Positions 36,269-41,020 of a stretch of DNA of 41,020 bases are shown in pieces. A model generated the notes under the pieces. The model had not been told where the DNA came from. It saw only the letters and a list, made by a program, of their open reading frames with translations, and searched no databases. Positions within the stretch are counted from its first letter, which is position 1. The number at the start of each line of letters is the position of its first letter. The stretch lies in NCBI GenBank assembly GCA_947588975.1, contig CANQAF010000003.1, positions 1 to 41,020 of the forward strand, given 5' to 3'. Source of the DNA: an uncultured Bacilli bacterium (GTDB lineage: Bacteria; Bacillota_I; Bacilli_A; RF39; UBA660). Position numbers and translations under genes: made by a program.

Positions 36269-37411
36269 TTATTCATATGAAATATTTTGTCCTGGTTGTG
36301 TTGTCCCAAATATATTTATTTTAGATTGTGAATTTAAACTTGGTGAGCTTGGCGCATCTACTTTCACAACATCCGGTGATAATACAACGCCTTGCGCATC
36401 TAAATATTCAATTAAATATTTAGATGGATGATTTCTAATAACATGCCCAGTAGTTGACTTCTGGTAAATTACATTATATTTTGCCTCATTATTTTCTGTT
36501 ACATAGAATTCTGTTACTTCAGCTATTTCACGAACAAAATGTTTTGTAACTTTATCCTGGTATCCACGAATATATACACCTAATTGGATATAACGATAAA
36601 TAGTCTTTACAAATTGATCAATATCTTGATTTGTCTCCAACAAACTATACATACGTTGTGGTATTGAAGCAGCTTTATCGGCATGAATTGTAGATAAAAT
36701 GTAATGTCCTGATGAAATTGAGTTACGGACTGCTAACACAGCTTCCGCACTACGTACTTCGGATAATAAAATCCATTTTGGATTTTGTCGCATACATGTA
36801 ACCAAAACATCAGAATATGATGCAATATTATTGGTTTTCATAGCAACAATATCTCTATGGGGGAAAATACGGTCTAAATGTAATTCTAGTGTATCCTCAA
36901 TTGTAATAATTTTTTCATCTTCCCTCGTATGAGATGCTAAATATTTAACAAATTCTGTCTTCCCTGATCCTGTTTCTCCACATACAATAATATTGCAATG
37001 TCCTAAAACGCATTGAATCAGAAAATCATGTATATCTAAATCGACATATTTTTCTTGTAGTAATTTGTCTTTTTCTAATCTAATTTTTGCTGGTGTTTTA
37101 CGAATTACGCATGCAATCCCATTTCTTGCAATTGAATCATGAACAAAATTGAGACGTAATTCCGCACCTTCTGCATCCAAAAATGGATGTGCCATATTAA
37201 ATGACTTACCCATTACATTGGAACATTGGAATGCCAACTTTTCAATTAATGCATCGTTGATATTTGGATTCTCAATGCGAAAGTTTCCTTTCGATAACGT
37301 TTTTAAATGAATTTGCCCTCCATTACTGTAGGAAATATCAGTAATATCGTCATCATCTAAATATGGTTGAATTGGTCCAAAATCAACTTGGGAGAACATG
37401 TTATCGTTCAT
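36269..37411 (-). CDS. CpaF/TadA/VirB11-type secretion ATPase
   Basis: IIVCGETGSGKTEFVKYLASH; ITIEDTLELHL; MRQNPKWILLSEVRSAEAVLAVRNSISSGHYILSTIHADKA. Confidence 0.95.
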   Translation of the reverse strand: MNDNMFSQVDFGPIQPYLDDDDITDISYSNGGQIHLKTLSKGNFRIENPNINDALIEKLAFQCSNVMGKSFNMAHPFLDAEGAELRLNFVHDSIARNGIACVIRKTPAKIRLEKDKLLQEKYVDLDIHDFLIQCVLGHCNIIVCGETGSGKTEFVKYLASHTREDEKIITIEDTLELHLDRIFPHRDIVAMKTNNIASYSDVLVTCMRQNPKWILLSEVRSAEAVLAVRNSISSGHYILSTIHADKAASIPQRMYSLLETNQDIDQFVKTIYRYIQLGVYIRGYQDKVTKHFVREIAEVTEFYVTENNEAKYNVIYQKSTTGHVIRNHPSKYLIEYLDAQGVVLSPDVVKVDAPSSPSLNSQSKINIFGTTQPGQNISYE

Positions 37412-37414
37412 AAA

Positions 37415-38227
37415 TTAACCTTCTTGTGATTGTTCTATTGCAGCATTTAATTCATCGTTTGGAACAGTGTTGGCATTGATAAAGTCTCTTAAAGTTTGAG
37501 AACTTACTTCAGTTGTTCCTTCTTCAACAGTAATATTTCCACCATGTGGTACAGGGAAAATTTCTGCAGAGAATGCAGTCATATATTTTGCTTTTAATAG
37601 TAATACGTTAATTTCTGGTTTTACACCAAAGATTAAACTACTTGGAACACGTGTTTCTTCACTGTTTTCAAATACATTTCTACCTGATGAATCTTTTACA
37701 GCTAATACTTTTACATTTTCAACTAATTTTCCAACCATCAATTGTCCATTTTCATTAACTGCTTTCATGTAGATATCAATGTAGTTTCCTGGAAAAATAG
37801 AGTTGTAATATGTTTTTTCCATAGTAGTACTCATATTGTATGGAACTTCTCCTTCTGCAACTTCTACAAATGCAGAATCTGGTAAATCTGCTTCATTTAC
37901 TACAACTCCACTATAGAACATACTTCCTTCTGGAATAACAGTATTATAATTACTATACTTTCCAATTACATATGAAGATGAACGAATAACATTGCTTTGA
38001 AGTACAACTGGTGCAACATCAACATATTCAATCATGTCAGATGTAATTTTTGTTCTTGGTTGGATTGTTTGAGCAGCAACAGGAATATTTGTTACTGGGT
38101 TTACCATTCTATTGATTTGAATACGATATCCAAAGAATAGAATTAAGATAATCGCGATTACTCCAATAATCGTTACTGTGTTTTTGTTTTTGAAAAATCT
38201 TTTTAATGAAATCATAAAATTACTCAT
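37415..38227 (-). CDS. CpaB/RcpC-like SAF-domain protein
   Basis: TM then IPVAAQTIQPRTKITSDMIEYVDVAPV...GKYSNYNTVIPEGSMFYSGVVV; upstream of CpaF. Confidence 0.85.
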   Translation of the reverse strand: MSNFMISLKRFFKNKNTVTIIGVIAIILILFFGYRIQINRMVNPVTNIPVAAQTIQPRTKITSDMIEYVDVAPVVLQSNVIRSSSYVIGKYSNYNTVIPEGSMFYSGVVVNEADLPDSAFVEVAEGEVPYNMSTTMEKTYYNSIFPGNYIDIYMKAVNENGQLMVGKLVENVKVLAVKDSSGRNVFENSEETRVPSSLIFGVKPEINVLLLKAKYMTAFSAEIFPVPHGGNITVEEGTTEVSSQTLRDFINANTVPNDELNAAIEQSQEG

Positions 38228-38245
38228 ATTTTTTTCTTCCTTTCT

Positions 38246-38647
38246 TTAATATGGTGTTTCCAAAATTGCATCTAAGCGATTGGAAATGTCAAATTCAACA
38301 ATTTCGTCAGTTACGTTGGATTCGACTGTGGATGAGATTAATAAGCTAACTTTCGGTGGTGACTCATGCACATCATATATGTCCACTTTATAAGTATTTC
38401 CTAGAGTTACGCTTTCGGCGAACCTCCTTATAAAGTTTTCAACAAATTTTTCTCGATCGATACGAACTGTACCAGTTTTACGGTAAGAAGCTAAATCTAC
38501 TGCATCATACATGGCTGCTTCTGTAACCTCTTTTAGTAGGATATAATTTTGTTCATCTGTGTTAGTTGCTGTTTGAAAAAAGAATATGAATGCAATTGAT
38601 GTAACACCTAACATAACAACAAATATTCCCCAAAACGATTCTTTCAC
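38246..38647 (-). CDS. Single-pass pseudopilin-like protein C
   Basis: MKESFWGIFVVMLGVTSIAFIFFFQTATN...; same architecture as the two ORFs at 33321-34201. Confidence 0.7.
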   Translation of the reverse strand: MKESFWGIFVVMLGVTSIAFIFFFQTATNTDEQNYILLKEVTEAAMYDAVDLASYRKTGTVRIDREKFVENFIRRFAESVTLGNTYKVDIYDVHESPPKVSLLISSTVESNVTDEIVEFDISNRLDAILETPY

Positions 38648-38659
38648 TTCTTCTCACCT

Positions 38660-41020
38660 CTAACTTTCTGAGCAAACATAGAAGTTAGTTGCTGACGCAT
38701 GGCTACATACACCACCAACTAATCCAGATTGAGATTCTCTTAAGAATTTATTACTTAAACAAGCTATTCCATTTTTACAATCTAAGGTAAAGTCTGCATA
38801 TCCGCCTGAGCTTTCTCGTTTTTCGTTATATTCACGAATTGCTTTAATTGTGGCTGTATCTAATATAAAGCTATATAACGGTTCTTTTTGATATAATGCA
38901 TTCCCTTCTACACCACGATTATATAATATTTGATTTTTTACTAATGTTTTACTATTCCAGTTTGCTCCTGGATATCTACCACGTATATTATCTAAACTAA
39001 AATCCACTGTAGGTCCAGTTGCATTTTTTCCCGGGAATGGATTTCTAAGTGATATTGTTCTATAAATGATACGGATTCCACCTTGATATGGGCATACTGT
39101 ATCTTTACAATATTGTAATGCAGCTTCTAACCCCATGTCAATGTTTGCAAATACGCAAGGTTTAATATCCATTCCATCATTGAACGTTCCTTTTGGACAA
39201 TGGTAGTCTTGTGAAGGAACATTTGGATTATTACATATTGCGTCTGCACAATAATTATAACTATATCCATTGTTTAAACAACTTGTTAATTTCATAGATG
39301 GATCATTTGGACAAAATTTATCTGGTCCACAATATTCATCAAATGTTTCGTCACTATCGCAATATAATGTTTGCGCTTCTGCACAAGTCATTGTTGTGCT
39401 TGAACTACTTGCTTGGAATATTTTACAATATAAATCTTCGCCTGCATGTTTGGTTCCTTCTGGACAAACACAATCATCTGTTGTTGTATTTGTTACAGTA
39501 TAATTACATACATATGGCGTTTGATTAGCAATTTCTGTAAATTTACCATTTTCTCCTAGGCTATCTACATAGATATTTAAATTATAGTTTTTACCAACTT
39601 TGGCATCATAAGAGGTTGGTAAATTGCTATATCCTATTGTAATATAATCACCTGTAGGATTCATCAATGGTTTATTTGTTTTTTTATTTACATAATAATA
39701 TAAATTATCTGGCAAGGTATATGTAACAGAAGCCTCTAATATAACAGTTCTATCTGTAATGTTTTGATAAAGAGATCTAAACGTTGACATGATTTGACTA
39801 GGTGCTAACGTCAATCCATAATTTGTAGTTCCACCTGACCCTGCACAACCATCACAAGAATAATTCGTATTACCTGTTAACACATAAGTTTGACCATATT
39901 CTGGGTCATCATAGGAAATAGAAGTGTTACTATCAAAATGATATAAATCATTTGGATCAAATGATGTGCTTGCTACACTTGATATACTATTTAAAACTCC
40001 AATTGCGCCATTATAAGCATTCATGTAAGTATTACAATCATTCATTTGTTTTTGAACAGCAGCAAGTCTATTATTCGCATTATTTAAAGCATTATTGGCA
40101 TTGCTCAAGTTATTATTAGCAGCACTTAATGTATTGCCTGCTTGTATTGCGGCAGCCCCTGCTGCATTCAATTGACTTGTGTAGCTTGCAACTGCAGCAT
40201 CTACTTGTTGACAAGTCGAACTACGGCGTGTACTAACACAATTCTGATAAGCTCCAGAATTAGTTCCACCTACTTTATTTCTACAATAGCTTTCTACAGC
40301 TGAAACACAAGTACTTTGTCCATTTTTAGCATTATTTAGTGAATTACTTAAACTATCCGCTGCTGCTTTTTTCGCATTATAGTCAGCTTGTGCACTATTT
40401 ACAGCATTCTGATAATATGACACTGTATTTCTAGCATCATTTACAGCGTTTTGAGCGGCTTGTACATCTGCCCCATAGTAGCTTGCACAGTTACCACCAT
40501 TTTGTCGTACTGTATCATAACTACGATATTGCGAACTATTCATTGTACTTAATAATGTTGTTAATGTAGTTTCCGGATTTTCTTTTTGCATTGTATTAGG
40601 AGTTAAAACAATTTTACATGTTTTCGTACCACTGTAAGATAAAGGATATAAATTTCCCCATATCGTATGTAATGTTCTTGAAGAAGTAGGCCATACTAAA
40701 CTGGTTCCTAATGCAAGTGGACTAGAAATACCGCCTGGATAATTCTGTACTGCTTCTTCTTTACAGTATAAATATGCATAATCTCCTAACTTACGAACTG
40801 GTTCACCATATTCATTGGCTGTTCCACATTCTGACATATCTAACTCTTCATAATAATATCCAGTATGATTCTTATTATCATTTGCACACACTGCTGGAGA
40901 ACCAACTACTTTCATTACACCTCCGCCACTTGGACATGATGGAGTTTCTGGATTATCAGGATTTGTTGGATCTGTTGGATTATTTTCTCCCTCTTTTGGA
41001 GGACAAGTATTTAAATTCAA
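38660..41020 (-). CDS. Large Cys-rich putative surface protein / adhesin (N-terminus beyond window)
   Basis: Open at window edge. Pro/Thr/Asn linker, Ala/Asn-rich helical segment, many Cys-containing modules; first gene of Tad block in window. Confidence 0.75.
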   Translation of the reverse strand: MNLNTCPPKEGENNPTDPTNPDNPETPSCPSGGGVMKVVGSPAVCANDNKNHTGYYYEELDMSECGTANEYGEPVRKLGDYAYLYCKEEAVQNYPGGISSPLALGTSLVWPTSSRTLHTIWGNLYPLSYSGTKTCKIVLTPNTMQKENPETTLTTLLSTMNSSQYRSYDTVRQNGGNCASYYGADVQAAQNAVNDARNTVSYYQNAVNSAQADYNAKKAAADSLSNSLNNAKNGQSTCVSAVESYCRNKVGGTNSGAYQNCVSTRRSSTCQQVDAAVASYTSQLNAAGAAAIQAGNTLSAANNNLSNANNALNNANNRLAAVQKQMNDCNTYMNAYNGAIGVLNSISSVASTSFDPNDLYHFDSNTSISYDDPEYGQTYVLTGNTNYSCDGCAGSGGTTNYGLTLAPSQIMSTFRSLYQNITDRTVILEASVTYTLPDNLYYYVNKKTNKPLMNPTGDYITIGYSNLPTSYDAKVGKNYNLNIYVDSLGENGKFTEIANQTPYVCNYTVTNTTTDDCVCPEGTKHAGEDLYCKIFQASSSSTTMTCAEAQTLYCDSDETFDEYCGPDKFCPNDPSMKLTSCLNNGYSYNYCADAICNNPNVPSQDYHCPKGTFNDGMDIKPCVFANIDMGLEAALQYCKDTVCPYQGGIRIIYRTISLRNPFPGKNATGPTVDFSLDNIRGRYPGANWNSKTLVKNQILYNRGVEGNALYQKEPLYSFILDTATIKAIREYNEKRESSGGYADFTLDCKNGIACLSNKFLRESQSGLVGGVCSHASATNFYVCSES

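Noticed and set aside
39270-39528. Two overlapping plus-strand ORFs (77 and 76 aa) in the large surface protein gene
   Set aside because: Antisense to the continuous 786-aa ORF; artefacts of open reverse frames.
40040-40480. Repetitive Ala/Asn codon stretches considered as a DNA repeat or CRISPR-like array
   Set aside because: Irregular spacing and no identical repeat units; explained by helical coding repeats in the surface protein.
21003-41020. Integrative conjugative element
   Set aside because: VirB4/VirD4 fit, but no relaxase, integrase, att repeat or tRNA target is visible; left-hand neighbours look like core chromosome. Cannot be excluded because the right edge is open.

Overview
AT-rich, standard-code Bacillota window, probably a host-associated Bacilli relative (lineage inferred from gene content only). 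About 1-20.7 kb is mostly housekeeping: a truncated type IV prepilin, rpmF (L32), yceD/DUF177, a Cof-type HAD hydrolase, tmcAL (+), a FemAB-type transferase, a SWIM/SNF2 helicase, an M3-like metallopeptidase, a HerA-type ATPase, yqeH/yqeG, a SpoVID-like/YsxE-like spore-coat pair, lon, a LOG-family protein, rmuC, a VTT membrane protein and a rhodanese. About 21.0-41.0 kb, all on the minus strand, is one contiguous envelope-machine locus. It combines a Tad/Flp-type pilus module (CpaB, CpaF/TadA, TadB, TadC, Flp-like pilin, pseudopilin-like proteins, TadZ-like ATPase, large Cys-rich surface protein) with a type IV secretion module (VirB2-like, VirB2-like with an ectodomain, VirB6-like, PrgI/VirB3-like, VirB4 split into two ORFs, a SpoIID+CHAP wall hydrolase, a lipoprotein, VirD4). 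No relaxase or integrase is visible. This hybrid is the main candidate for an undescribed system. A second notable observation is that ribosomal protein L32 carries an L27-like Prp-protease motif ([14 protein letters not shown]) placed so that cleavage would yield the canonical L32 N-terminus. All family calls come from reading motifs, not from database searches.
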